From CAZTII01 sp964613305 (GTDB lineage Bacteria > Bacillota_I > Bacilli_A > Erysipelotrichales > Erysipelotrichaceae), in contig CAZTII010000032.1 in NCBI GenBank assembly GCA_964613305.1, positions 1-19,766 on the forward strand: a stretch of DNA of 19,766 bases, read 5' to 3'. The translations under genes were made by a program, and so were the position numbers. Shown one piece after another: positions 7,059 to 14,047 of the stretch (the first letter of the stretch is position 1; each line of letters opens with the position of its first letter). Under the pieces are notes generated by a model, which was not told where the DNA came from, ran no database searches, and saw only the letters and a program-made list of their open reading frames with translations.

Positions 7059-8466
7059 AATAAAAGAAGTGCTTACAAAATCTAAACAAGCGATGATGTC
7101 AAATCAAGTGGTTATCATGTTTATCGTTCTTTGTTTGTTTGGCTTATTTACAACTGGGAAACCAGTTGCGTATACAATCGGTGAGGTGTTTACTCGTTTT
7201 GGACGAAATTCATTTTTAGTGTTATCATTAATTATTCCTGTTATCGCCGGACTTGGATTAAACTTTGGTATCGTTATCGGTGCCATGGCTGCACAAATTG
7301 CCATCTTTTGGACGGTTTATTGGAGCTTTAGTGGTTTAACCGGATTACTTGTTTGTTTGGCTATTTGTACTCCTTTAGCTATCATCTTTGGTTATTTAGT
7401 CGGTGTTTTATACAACAAGACAAAAGGGTCAGAAATGATTACTGGTATGATTTTGGCGTATTTTGCTGATGGTTTATATCAATTTTTATTCTTGTTTATT
7501 ATTGGTGCCGTAATTCCGGTAGATAATCCTCAATTGATTATCGCGGGCGGTGTTGGGGTAAAAAATACAATCGATTTAGCAAAGAATTTAAAATATTCCA
7601 TCGATAGTATTAATATGTTAACAGTTGCACGACTATTCTTATCTGCTTCTGTTCTTAGTACAATAATAACGACGTTGATGAACAAAACAAAACTAAATAT
7701 TGAAAAAATAGTTGTTTCGATTATTTTGTTTGCATTGACATTTATTCCGTTTGTTACGGTATTTATGGCTAAAGATCGATTAAAATTATCGGTTGGAATA
7801 CCAGTGATTTGTGTATTATTAATTGTTGCTTCAATGTATCAACTACTTAGTGCTAAAGTTAAAAAAGAAACAGTATCAATGAATAGAACGATTGCTAAGA
7901 TTGTTTCGTATAGTATTATTGCGGGATTGTCACTGATTCCTTCGGTGAATAAAATTTTATCGATTGTCAATATTCCGATTGCGACGTATGCATTAGTTAC
8001 AATTTTATGTACATTTAATTCTTGGTTATTATCGACGAAATTAGGACAAGATATGAAAACGGTTGGTCAAAGTAGAACGGTTGCGAATGCGGCAGGGATC
8101 AATGTTAATAAAACACGTATTATTGCTATGTGTATGTCGACTGTTTTAGCGAGTTGGGGACAATTGATCTATCTTCAAAATTTAGGGACATTTTCAACGT
8201 ATGGTGCTCATACGATGGTAGGTCAATATGCGATTGCGGCATTATTAGTTGGTGGTGCAAGTGTTCAAGAAGCGAATAATAAACAAGCGATTATTGGTGT
8301 TTTATTGTTTCATACCTTGTTTACCGTAGCACCGTTATCAGCGAGTGTTTTGTTCGGTAGTGCTTTAATCGGAGAATATTTCCGTGTGTTTATTTGTTAT
8401 GGTGTGATTGCTTTATCACTTGCAATGCATGCATGGAAAAAAGTAGAAAAATCAAAAGTGCGATAA
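7048..8466 (+). CDS. ABC transporter permease 2 (BPD_transp_2 superfamily, enlarged)
   Basis: This 472-residue membrane protein is the partner of the preceding permease. Shared features include the VKGSEM/TKGSEM loop (here about 129-134) and the ATPase-coupling segment GQDMKTVGQSRTVANAAGI near residue 335. It is about 100 residues longer than permease 1. The extra material is at about residues 194-300, after the motif KNTIDLAKN, and contains about three additional hydrophobic segments separated by basic loops. The ATG at 7048 overlaps the stop of permease 1, so translation is probably coupled. The end of the gene lies in a terminator hairpin. Confidence 0.9.
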   Translation: MQNKIKEVLTKSKQAMMSNQVVIMFIVLCLFGLFTTGKPVAYTIGEVFTRFGRNSFLVLSLIIPVIAGLGLNFGIVIGAMAAQIAIFWTVYWSFSGLTGLLVCLAICTPLAIIFGYLVGVLYNKTKGSEMITGMILAYFADGLYQFLFLFIIGAVIPVDNPQLIIAGGVGVKNTIDLAKNLKYSIDSINMLTVARLFLSASVLSTIITTLMNKTKLNIEKIVVSIILFALTFIPFVTVFMAKDRLKLSVGIPVICVLLIVASMYQLLSAKVKKETVSMNRTIAKIVSYSIIAGLSLIPSVNKILSIVNIPIATYALVTILCTFNSWLLSTKLGQDMKTVGQSRTVANAAGINVNKTRIIAMCMSTVLASWGQLIYLQNLGTFSTYGAHTMVGQYAIAALLVGGASVQEANNKQAIIGVLLFHTLFTVAPLSASVLFGSALIGEYFRVFICYGVIALSLAMHAWKKVEKSKVR

Positions 8467-8480
8467 ATATCGCATTTTTT
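8459..8480 (+). terminator. terminator after the permease genes
   Basis: TGCGAT (8459-8464) pairs with ATCGCA (8469-8474) across a 4-base loop and is followed by six T. The hairpin includes the permease stop codon. It implies that the adenosyltransferase gene downstream is transcribed by read-through or from its own weak promoter (TATACT at 8483-8488, no clear -35). Confidence 0.65.
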
Positions 8481-8519
8481 GTTATACTAATAAAAGGAGG
8501 TAACAAATAAATACATCGT

Positions 8520-9035
8520 ATGAAAGGATATATACATTTATATTGTGGTGATGGTAAAGGAAAAACAACTGCTGCCATGGGGTTAACTATGCGGGCGCTT
8601 GGAAGTCAAATGAAGGTGCTTGTGGTACAGTTTATGAAAAGTACACCATCCGCTGAACTTGTTTCACTAGAAAAATTAGGTGTCGTAGTACATCGAGGAA
8701 AAGTTGGAAAAGGTTTTTTTCCGCACATGAGCGATGAAGAAAAAGAGAAGTCGTTATCGAATCAAAATGATTTATTGGATTTAATCATTGAATCAATGAA
8801 CTCTTGTGATTTTATAGTGATGGATGAAGTGATTAGTGCGTGTAATTATGGGTTAGTTGATGTTGATAAAGTAAAGTTTATTGTTGAAAACAAACCAAAA
8901 GGTGTTGAACTTGTTTTAACCGGTAGAAATCCACTTGATTTTATGGTGGACAATGCGGATTATTATACGGAGATGAAAAAAATAAAACATCCATATGATC
9001 ATGGTATTCTAGCCCGTGAAGGTATTGAGTATTAG
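8520..9035 (+). CDS. cob(I)alamin adenosyltransferase, CobA/CobO/BtuR family
   Basis: This 171-residue protein aligns along its length with the CobA/BtuR ATP:corrinoid adenosyltransferases. It has P-loop GDGKGKTT (10-17), VLVVQFMK (33-40), VMDEV with Asp102-Glu103, LTGRNP (133-138), and the C-terminal family signature TEMKKIKHPYDHGILAREGIE (about 150-170). The family transfers adenosine from ATP to the cobalt of reduced corrinoids in the cytosol, making the coenzyme B12 form. Initiation is odd: the strong site AAAGGAGG (8493-8500) is 19 bases before the ATG at 8520. No other ATG, GTG or TTG lies between; an ATA at 8511 is in frame after a stop. The gene is followed two bases later by the metallo-beta-lactamase-fold gene. 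Confidence 0.88.
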   Translation: MKGYIHLYCGDGKGKTTAAMGLTMRALGSQMKVLVVQFMKSTPSAELVSLEKLGVVVHRGKVGKGFFPHMSDEEKEKSLSNQNDLLDLIIESMNSCDFIVMDEVISACNYGLVDVDKVKFIVENKPKGVELVLTGRNPLDFMVDNADYYTEMKKIKHPYDHGILAREGIEY

Positions 9036-9037
9036 GT

Positions 9038-9769
9038 ATGCGTAAAATTGTCATTGATGATTGTACGCTGTTGTATGTTTTTGATGAGTTGTCTCCATAT
9101 GAAACAATCGTGAGTGTTTTGATTCGAAAGAAGTGTTATATTATGGATACCTTTTTAGGACCAAAGTATATGAAAACGATTATGGATGAACTTAATGGTC
9201 AAGAAGTTGTGATTATTAATAGTCATCATCATTTTGATCATGGTTGGGGAAATTGTTATTTTGAAGGTTGTGATATTATTAGTTCAAAAGAAACATATAC
9301 TATTTTATTGAATGAGTGGGACGAAATAATTGAAAGCAATAAGGAATATTATACGGAAGATATTAAGAAATGTTTGCCAACAATTGTTATCGATGAATCG
9401 TATGAGGTGGAAGAAGGATTAGTAATTCTTTTTACACCGGGTCATACTAAAGGGGATATTTCAATTTATGATCGTAAAAATAAATATTTGTTTGTTGGTG
9501 ATATGATTGAAAAACCACTTATTCAATTGGATAATGATGATTTAAAACGATATATTGAAAGTTGTGAGTTATATTTATCACTTGATACTAATGTGATTGT
9601 AGGTGGTCATAACTGCTTTTTAACAAAGGAAGATGTGATTGTTACTAGAGATTATTTGGAAAAATTAGTTTATAATGAAACTGTACTTTTAGATTCAATC
9701 GTACATCATAATAATGTGCTGTATTTAGAACGGAGAAAAAATGAGAGAGACAATAAAAAAAGTAGTTAA
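9038..9769 (+). CDS. metallo-beta-lactamase-fold hydrolase
   Basis: This 243-residue soluble protein has a complete set of metal ligands: HHHFDH at 63-68 (His63, His65, Asp67, His68), TPGHTKGD with His136, GDM with Asp155 and GGHN with His191. It is therefore predicted to be an active dinuclear-metal hydrolase of the glyoxalase II/lactonase-like branch, with no signal peptide. The substrate cannot be read from the sequence. The gene starts two bases after the adenosyltransferase stop without a strong ribosome binding site of its own, and overlaps the following M20 gene by 29 bases, so the three genes look translationally linked. Association with the upstream importer suggests action on an imported compound (inference). 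Confidence 0.85.
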   Translation: MRKIVIDDCTLLYVFDELSPYETIVSVLIRKKCYIMDTFLGPKYMKTIMDELNGQEVVIINSHHHFDHGWGNCYFEGCDIISSKETYTILLNEWDEIIESNKEYYTEDIKKCLPTIVIDESYEVEEGLVILFTPGHTKGDISIYDRKNKYLFVGDMIEKPLIQLDNDDLKRYIESCELYLSLDTNVIVGGHNCFLTKEDVIVTRDYLEKLVYNETVLLDSIVHHNNVLYLERRKNERDNKKSS

Positions 9770-10895
9770 TGAGAATGTTAGTGAAGTAATGGAAGTTGTT
9801 AATTTTATGTATGAAAATCCTGAAATTGGCAATGAAGAATTTAAAGCGATGGATGTGTTATGTACATTGTTAGAAAACAAGGGTTTTGATGTGACTCGTT
9901 CTTATCTTGTTGAAACGGGATTTAGAGGTGTTTATGATAGTGGTAAAGAAGGTAGAACAGTTGGCTTTATGTGTGAATACGACGCTCTTCCTGAAGTAGG
10001 ACATGGTTGTGGCCATAATTTAATTGCTGGAATTGGTGTTTTATCGGCAATTGCTTTAAAATCACTTGTAGATATCATTGGTGGTAAAGTAGTTGTTTTA
10101 GGTACACCAGCGGAAGAAAATTTTGGTGGAAAAGTGATTATGGGTAAAAAAGGTGCATTTGATGAATTGAGTGTTGCCTTAATGCTTCATCCTAGTACTA
10201 AAAATGAATTAGGTGGCAGATGTAGTGCACTTATTCCAAGAAAGTTTGAATTCCATGGTAAAAGTGCTCATGCTAGTCATCCTCAAGTAGGTATTAGTGC
10301 TTTGGATGCGGCAGTGTTAACGTATACTTCTATTAGTATGATGCGTCAATTTATGGAACCAACAAGTTTTATTCATGGCATTATTAAACATGGTGGTGGT
10401 GCTGCCAATGTAATTCCTGATTATAGTTCAATGGAATATTACTTTAGAGCAAACACAACAAAAGAAGCCTTAGCAATGGCAGAGAGAGCAGAAAAAGCAG
10501 CAATTCACGCGGCGGAAAGTGTTGGTTGTACCGTAACTGTTTCGGAATATGAATGTCCATATGGTGATGTTAAAATCAATTATTCATTGTGTGATTTATT
10601 GAAAGAAAAATATGAAGCACTACAATTAAGTGATATTGGTGGTGTGGATGAAGTGAGTCGTGGCAGTAGTGATGTTGGTGATGTTTCTTATATTTGCCCA
10701 ACACTTCACGGTTACATTAAAATTGCTGAAGATGATGTAGCTGGTCATAGTATTGAGATGGCAGCGGCGACAATTTCAAGTTGTGGCAGACAAGCATTGA
10801 TTGATGGCAGTTGTGCATTAGCTGATATTGGTGCCGATATTATTGAATTAAATGAAATTTATGCAATGGTTTTAGAAGAATTTAAACAACAATAA
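9741..10895 (+). CDS. M20 family amidohydrolase/peptidase (AbgB/PM20D2-like)
   Basis: This 384-residue cytosolic protein is of the M20 amidohydrolase branch. Putative metal ligands are visible: Asp81 in EYDALPEVGHGCGHN, Cys90 and His92 in that motif, the Glu125-Glu126 pair in TPAEENFGGK, His150 in LHPST and His336 near the C-terminus. The lid-domain motif GKSAHASHP is typical. Relatives hydrolyse amide bonds such as p-aminobenzoyl-glutamate, N-acyl amino acids or unusual dipeptides; the specific substrate here is unknown. The ATG at 9741 has GGAGA at 9732-9736 and lies inside the previous gene. It is the last gene of its unit and ends at a bidirectional terminator. Confidence 0.87.
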   Translation: MRETIKKVVNENVSEVMEVVNFMYENPEIGNEEFKAMDVLCTLLENKGFDVTRSYLVETGFRGVYDSGKEGRTVGFMCEYDALPEVGHGCGHNLIAGIGVLSAIALKSLVDIIGGKVVVLGTPAEENFGGKVIMGKKGAFDELSVALMLHPSTKNELGGRCSALIPRKFEFHGKSAHASHPQVGISALDAAVLTYTSISMMRQFMEPTSFIHGIIKHGGGAANVIPDYSSMEYYFRANTTKEALAMAERAEKAAIHAAESVGCTVTVSEYECPYGDVKINYSLCDLLKEKYEALQLSDIGGVDEVSRGSSDVGDVSYICPTLHGYIKIAEDDVAGHSIEMAAATISSCGRQALIDGSCALADIGADIIELNEIYAMVLEEFKQQ

Positions 10896-10896
10896 A

Positions 10897-10936
10897 AAAT
10901 GGTACCCTTAATTTGGTACCATTTATTCTTTATTTT
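10897..10936. terminator. bidirectional terminator between convergent genes
   Basis: AAATGGTACC (10897-10906) and GGTACCATTT (10915-10924) form a perfect 10-base stem with an 8-base loop. On the + strand a T-rich tract ending in eight T follows; on the - strand a shorter T-run (complement of 10894-10899) follows. It closes both the M20 gene and the queH operon, whose stop codon lies inside the hairpin. Confidence 0.8.
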
Positions 10937-11570
10937 TTTTCATTGAATACTCACAACCACAATATTGTTGTTTGTACATGTTGTGTTTTTTTTGTAATGA
11001 TACAGCGATATCAATTCCTTGTTTCTTTTTAAAATCGGAATAAAAGTATTTTACTGATGGATAGTTTGGTTGTAGACTTTTAGCGATAGAGTTAATGATT
11101 TGACTATCTTTTTGCCGTGAAATGGTCATTACACTACAAACATAATCAAAATGATGAATACTGGCGTATTGATAAGCTTGCTCAATCCGTAATTTATAAC
11201 ATAAGAAACATCTACCTTTACCTTCTGGTTCATCTTTTAGTGGTTCAAGATATTTTATGTAGTTTGTATAATCATAAGGCGGAACGATTAATTTTACTTC
11301 ATGATGAAACGTTTCAACGTATTTTTTTAATTCATTTAATCGTTTTTCATATTCTTCCTGTGGATAAATATTAGAGTTATTGTAATAAATTGTTATATCG
11401 AAAACTTCATTTAAAAACTGAAGGGGAAAACAAGCACATGGGGCACAACACGCATGAATTAATAAGGTTGGTTTTTTTATATTATTTTTGATTGAATTAA
11501 TGGTTTCGATACTTTGTTTATAGTAATCAATTTTATTTGTGCTTTTTGTAATTCCGGGAAATTTACTCAT
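10923..11570 (-). CDS. queH: epoxyqueuosine reductase QueH (DUF208)
   Basis: This 215-residue protein has the cysteine pairs that define QueH: HACCAPC (Cys41, Cys42), RCFLCYK (Cys121, Cys124) and QYCGCEYS (Cys204, Cys206), plus the family motif YYNNSNIYP (62-70). QueH reduces epoxyqueuosine to queuosine in tRNA and replaces the B12-dependent QueG in many bacteria. I prefer the ATG at 11570, which overlaps the queA stop by eight bases. A GTG at 11591 would add seven residues; neither has a clear ribosome binding site, so translational coupling to queA is likely. It is the last gene of the tgt-queA-queH operon. Confidence 0.93.
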   Translation of the reverse strand: MSKFPGITKSTNKIDYYKQSIETINSIKNNIKKPTLLIHACCAPCACFPLQFLNEVFDITIYYNNSNIYPQEEYEKRLNELKKYVETFHHEVKLIVPPYDYTNYIKYLEPLKDEPEGKGRCFLCYKLRIEQAYQYASIHHFDYVCSVMTISRQKDSQIINSIAKSLQPNYPSVKYFYSDFKKKQGIDIAVSLQKKHNMYKQQYCGCEYSMKKNKE

Positions 11571-12591
11571 TGGTGATAAACATCGAATCACCGAAACTGA
11601 AGAATCGATATTTTTCTTCGATGGCTGTTTCGTATGCTTTCATAATGAGTTCTTTGGAGGCAAAAGCACAAATCATTAGGATTAAGGTTGATTCTGGTAG
11701 ATGAAAGTTTGTAATAATGGCTGTGGTTGCTTTAAAGGTGTATCCTGGATAAATAAAGATATCTGTAAATCCTTCACATTCTTCAAAAACATCCATTTTG
11801 TTGGCAATTGTTTCGATGACTCTTGTACTTGTTGTTCCAACGGTGATAATTCGCCGATTTTCTTTTTTTGCCTTATTGATAATATCCGCTGTTTCTTGCG
11901 TACAGTGATAATATTCTGAATGCATATGGTGGTCATGTATATTTTCTGTTTCCATTGGTTTAAATGTTCCTAGACCAACGTGTAACGTAATTGGGGCAAT
12001 AATGATTCCTTTTTCTTGGATTTGTTGTAGTAATTCACTTGTAAAGTGTAAACCGGCGGTTGGTGCAGCTGCACTACCGTTTTCTTTGGCGTATACGGTT
12101 TGGTAACGATTAGCATCGTTTCCTTTTTCTTTGATGTAAGGTGGTAGTGGTGTTTCCCCTAATTGTTCAAGAACTTCAATGAAAATACCTTCGTAGATCA
12201 TTTTCATGTAGCGAATTCCTTGTTCACCTATTTTTACACAAGTGGCATGTAAATTATCGCCAAAGGTGATGGTTGTGTTTATTTTTACTACTTTGGCATT
12301 ACCGATGATGCATTGCCATACATCATCGCCTTCATGTTTTAATAGTAAACATTCGATTTTGGCGTTTGTTTCTTCTTTTATACCAAATAAACGTGCAGGA
12401 ATTACTCTTGTGTCATTAACAATAAGCACATCGCCTGGATGTAAATAATCGATAATATTTTTAAAGGATTTATGTTCGAAGGTATTATTATTTTTATGAA
12501 CGATGAAAAGGCGACTTTCGTCGCGTTTATCAGTTGGATGTTGCGCTATTAACTCTTTTGGTAAATCAAAGAAAAAGTCGCTTGTTTTCAT
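11563..12591 (-). CDS. queA: QueA, SAM:tRNA ribosyltransferase-isomerase
   Basis: This 342-residue protein is full length for QueA. Motifs in order: NDTRVIPARL (59-68), AAPTAGLHF (175-183), HVGLGTFKP (204-212), GTTSTRVIE (252-260), NFHLPEST (295-302) and FGDSM (333-337). QueA transfers and isomerises the ribose of S-adenosylmethionine onto preQ1 in tRNA, giving epoxyqueuosine. The start codon overlaps the tgt stop by one base (TAATG), with ribosome binding site AAAGAGGA (complement of 12597-12604) inside the tgt coding region. Together with the flanking genes this covers conversion of preQ1-tRNA to queuosine-tRNA. Confidence 0.97.
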   Translation of the reverse strand: MKTSDFFFDLPKELIAQHPTDKRDESRLFIVHKNNNTFEHKSFKNIIDYLHPGDVLIVNDTRVIPARLFGIKEETNAKIECLLLKHEGDDVWQCIIGNAKVVKINTTITFGDNLHATCVKIGEQGIRYMKMIYEGIFIEVLEQLGETPLPPYIKEKGNDANRYQTVYAKENGSAAAPTAGLHFTSELLQQIQEKGIIIAPITLHVGLGTFKPMETENIHDHHMHSEYYHCTQETADIINKAKKENRRIITVGTTSTRVIETIANKMDVFEECEGFTDIFIYPGYTFKATTAIITNFHLPESTLILMICAFASKELIMKAYETAIEEKYRFFSFGDSMFITNE

Positions 12592-13721
12592 TAAAATCCT
12601 CTTTCATCAACATTGAATTTTTCGTATATTTCTTTTTTGAAGTCAAGGAATCGATCATTTTGAATGGCTTCTCTTGCCATTTCTGTTAGTCGTAGTAAGA
12701 ATCGTAAATTATGTATCGATAATAAACGATTTCCTAATCCTTCATTACAACGATATAAGTGATTTAAATAAGCTCTTGTGTAGTTTTTACAACACTCACA
12801 ATCGCATAGTGGATCAAGTGGTCTGAAGTCATCTTTGTACATCGCTTTTTTGATGTTAATTCGTCCTTCACTTGTCATCAGTGTACCGTGTCGTGCGATA
12901 CGTGTTGGTAGTACACAATCAAACATATCCATACCGAGTGTAATTGCTTCTAGAATGTCATTGACAGCTCCTACACCCATTAAATAACGTGGTTTATCTT
13001 CTGGCAGAAATGGTACGGTCATTTCTATCATGTTGCGCATTGTTTTTTTATCTTCACCAACTGAAGTTCCACCGATGGAATATCCTGGGAAATCCATTTT
13101 TACTAATTCTTTGGCACAATGTTCTCGTAAATCAGGATAATCACTTCCTTGAACAATACCAAATAACATTTGTGTCTCTTTGTTTTGATGGGCGTCCAAC
13201 CCTCTTTTTGCCCAACGTAACGTTCTTTCAACACTGTTTTTAACGTAATTATAATCAGCTGGATATGGTATGCATTCATCAAAGGACATGATCATATCAG
13301 CTCCTAGTTTATTTTGAATTTCGATGGCTTTTTCTGGGCTTAAAAATAGGGATGATCCATCTAAATGACTTTTAAAAGTAACGCCTTCTTCATGAATGTG
13401 TCGACTATCAGCTAGGGAGAATACTTGAAAACCACCACTGTCGGTGAGTGTTGGTCCTTTGTAATTCATAAATTGGTTAAGTCCACCAGCTTTTTGAACA
13501 ATATCTTCTCCAGGTCTTAGCCATAAATGATACGTATTTGCTAAGATTACTTGACTATTTATCGCATATAAATCTTCTGGCGATAAAAATTTTACCGAAG
13601 CTAATGTTCCTACGGGCATAAACATTGGTGTTTCCACAACTCCATGAGGTGTTGTTAAACGACAATGACGAGCGTTAGATTGTTTACAGACGTGTAATAC
13701 TTCAAATTTAAAGTTTTCCAT
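12591..13721 (-). CDS. tgt: tRNA-guanine transglycosylase
   Basis: This 376-residue enzyme exchanges guanine 34 of GUN-anticodon tRNAs for preQ1. Visible features: DSGGFQVFS with Asp94 (general acid/base), the catalytic nucleophile Asp268 in FDCVLPTRIARHG, and the zinc site Cys306, Cys308, Cys311, His337. The segment GGTSVGED (217-224) has Val221 where queuine-specific enzymes usually have Gly, which favours preQ1 as substrate (inference from the Zymomonas enzyme). I chose ATG 13721 because AAGGTGAT just upstream is the ribosome binding site; the GTG at 13730 lies within that site. It is the first gene of the tgt-queA-queH operon. Confidence 0.96.
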   Translation of the reverse strand: MENFKFEVLHVCKQSNARHCRLTTPHGVVETPMFMPVGTLASVKFLSPEDLYAINSQVILANTYHLWLRPGEDIVQKAGGLNQFMNYKGPTLTDSGGFQVFSLADSRHIHEEGVTFKSHLDGSSLFLSPEKAIEIQNKLGADMIMSFDECIPYPADYNYVKNSVERTLRWAKRGLDAHQNKETQMLFGIVQGSDYPDLREHCAKELVKMDFPGYSIGGTSVGEDKKTMRNMIEMTVPFLPEDKPRYLMGVGAVNDILEAITLGMDMFDCVLPTRIARHGTLMTSEGRINIKKAMYKDDFRPLDPLCDCECCKNYTRAYLNHLYRCNEGLGNRLLSIHNLRFLLRLTEMAREAIQNDRFLDFKKEIYEKFNVDERGF

Positions 13722-13737
13722 TTTAATCACCTTAGGT

Positions 13738-13743
13738 ATTATA
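13738..13743 (-). promoter_or_regulatory. putative -10 element of the tgt promoter
   Basis: On the - strand TATAAT is the complement of 13738-13743, 16 bases before the tgt ATG. The -35 region is weak (T-rich only). Transcription would start very close to the ribosome binding site, leaving an extremely short leader without room for a preQ1 riboswitch. Confidence 0.4.
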
Positions 13744-13754
13744 CATGATATTTC

Positions 13755-13783
13755 CTGAAAGAAAAATAGCCAATTGGCTATTT
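13755..13783 (-). terminator. terminator of the MFS/small membrane protein operon
   Basis: AAATAGCC-AATT-GGCTATTT (13764-13783) is a perfect palindrome. On the - strand it is followed by further T and TTCTTTC. It includes the TAG stop of the 89-residue protein and separates this unit from tgt. Confidence 0.7.
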
Positions 13784-14047
13784 GAAATAAAGGATTAATT
13801 GAATAAAGATTACAATTGCCATGACAGCGTATAGTAATATTTCTTGTTTTGTTTTGATTAAGTATAGTTTATCTTTTTGTAGTTTGATGACAATTCCATA
13901 GAGAATGATGGAAATTGCTAGAAGGGCAAAGCTGCCACTGATGGTAGATGGTGTTAATAAATCGGCAGGCAATTTTGATTTTATAATGTATGGGATGAGT
14001 AAAGTTACATAAGAAGCAACTTTTAATAGTGATATTTTTTTATCCAT
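13778..14047 (-). CDS. small membrane protein of unknown function
   Basis: This is an 89-residue hydrophobic protein that I do not recognise. Three membrane segments can be seen: about 9-22, 38-54 and 70-87, separated by a short polar loop with proline (25-34) and a lysine-rich stretch (56-68). It has no cysteines and no obvious catalytic motif. Its ATG overlaps the end of the MFS gene by eight bases and has AAGGTGA as ribosome binding site, so the two are co-translated and may act together, for example as an accessory subunit (inference). Ending inside an intrinsic terminator supports it being a real gene. Confidence 0.7.
   Translation of the reverse strand: MDKKISLLKVASYVTLLIPYIIKSKLPADLLTPSTISGSFALLAISIILYGIVIKLQKDKLYLIKTKQEILLYAVMAIVIFIQLILYFK

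Noticed and set aside
11117..13243. Several open frames of 60-85 codons on the + strand within the queuosine operon
   Set aside because: They are shadows of tgt, queA and queH, which have full-length family matches on the other strand.
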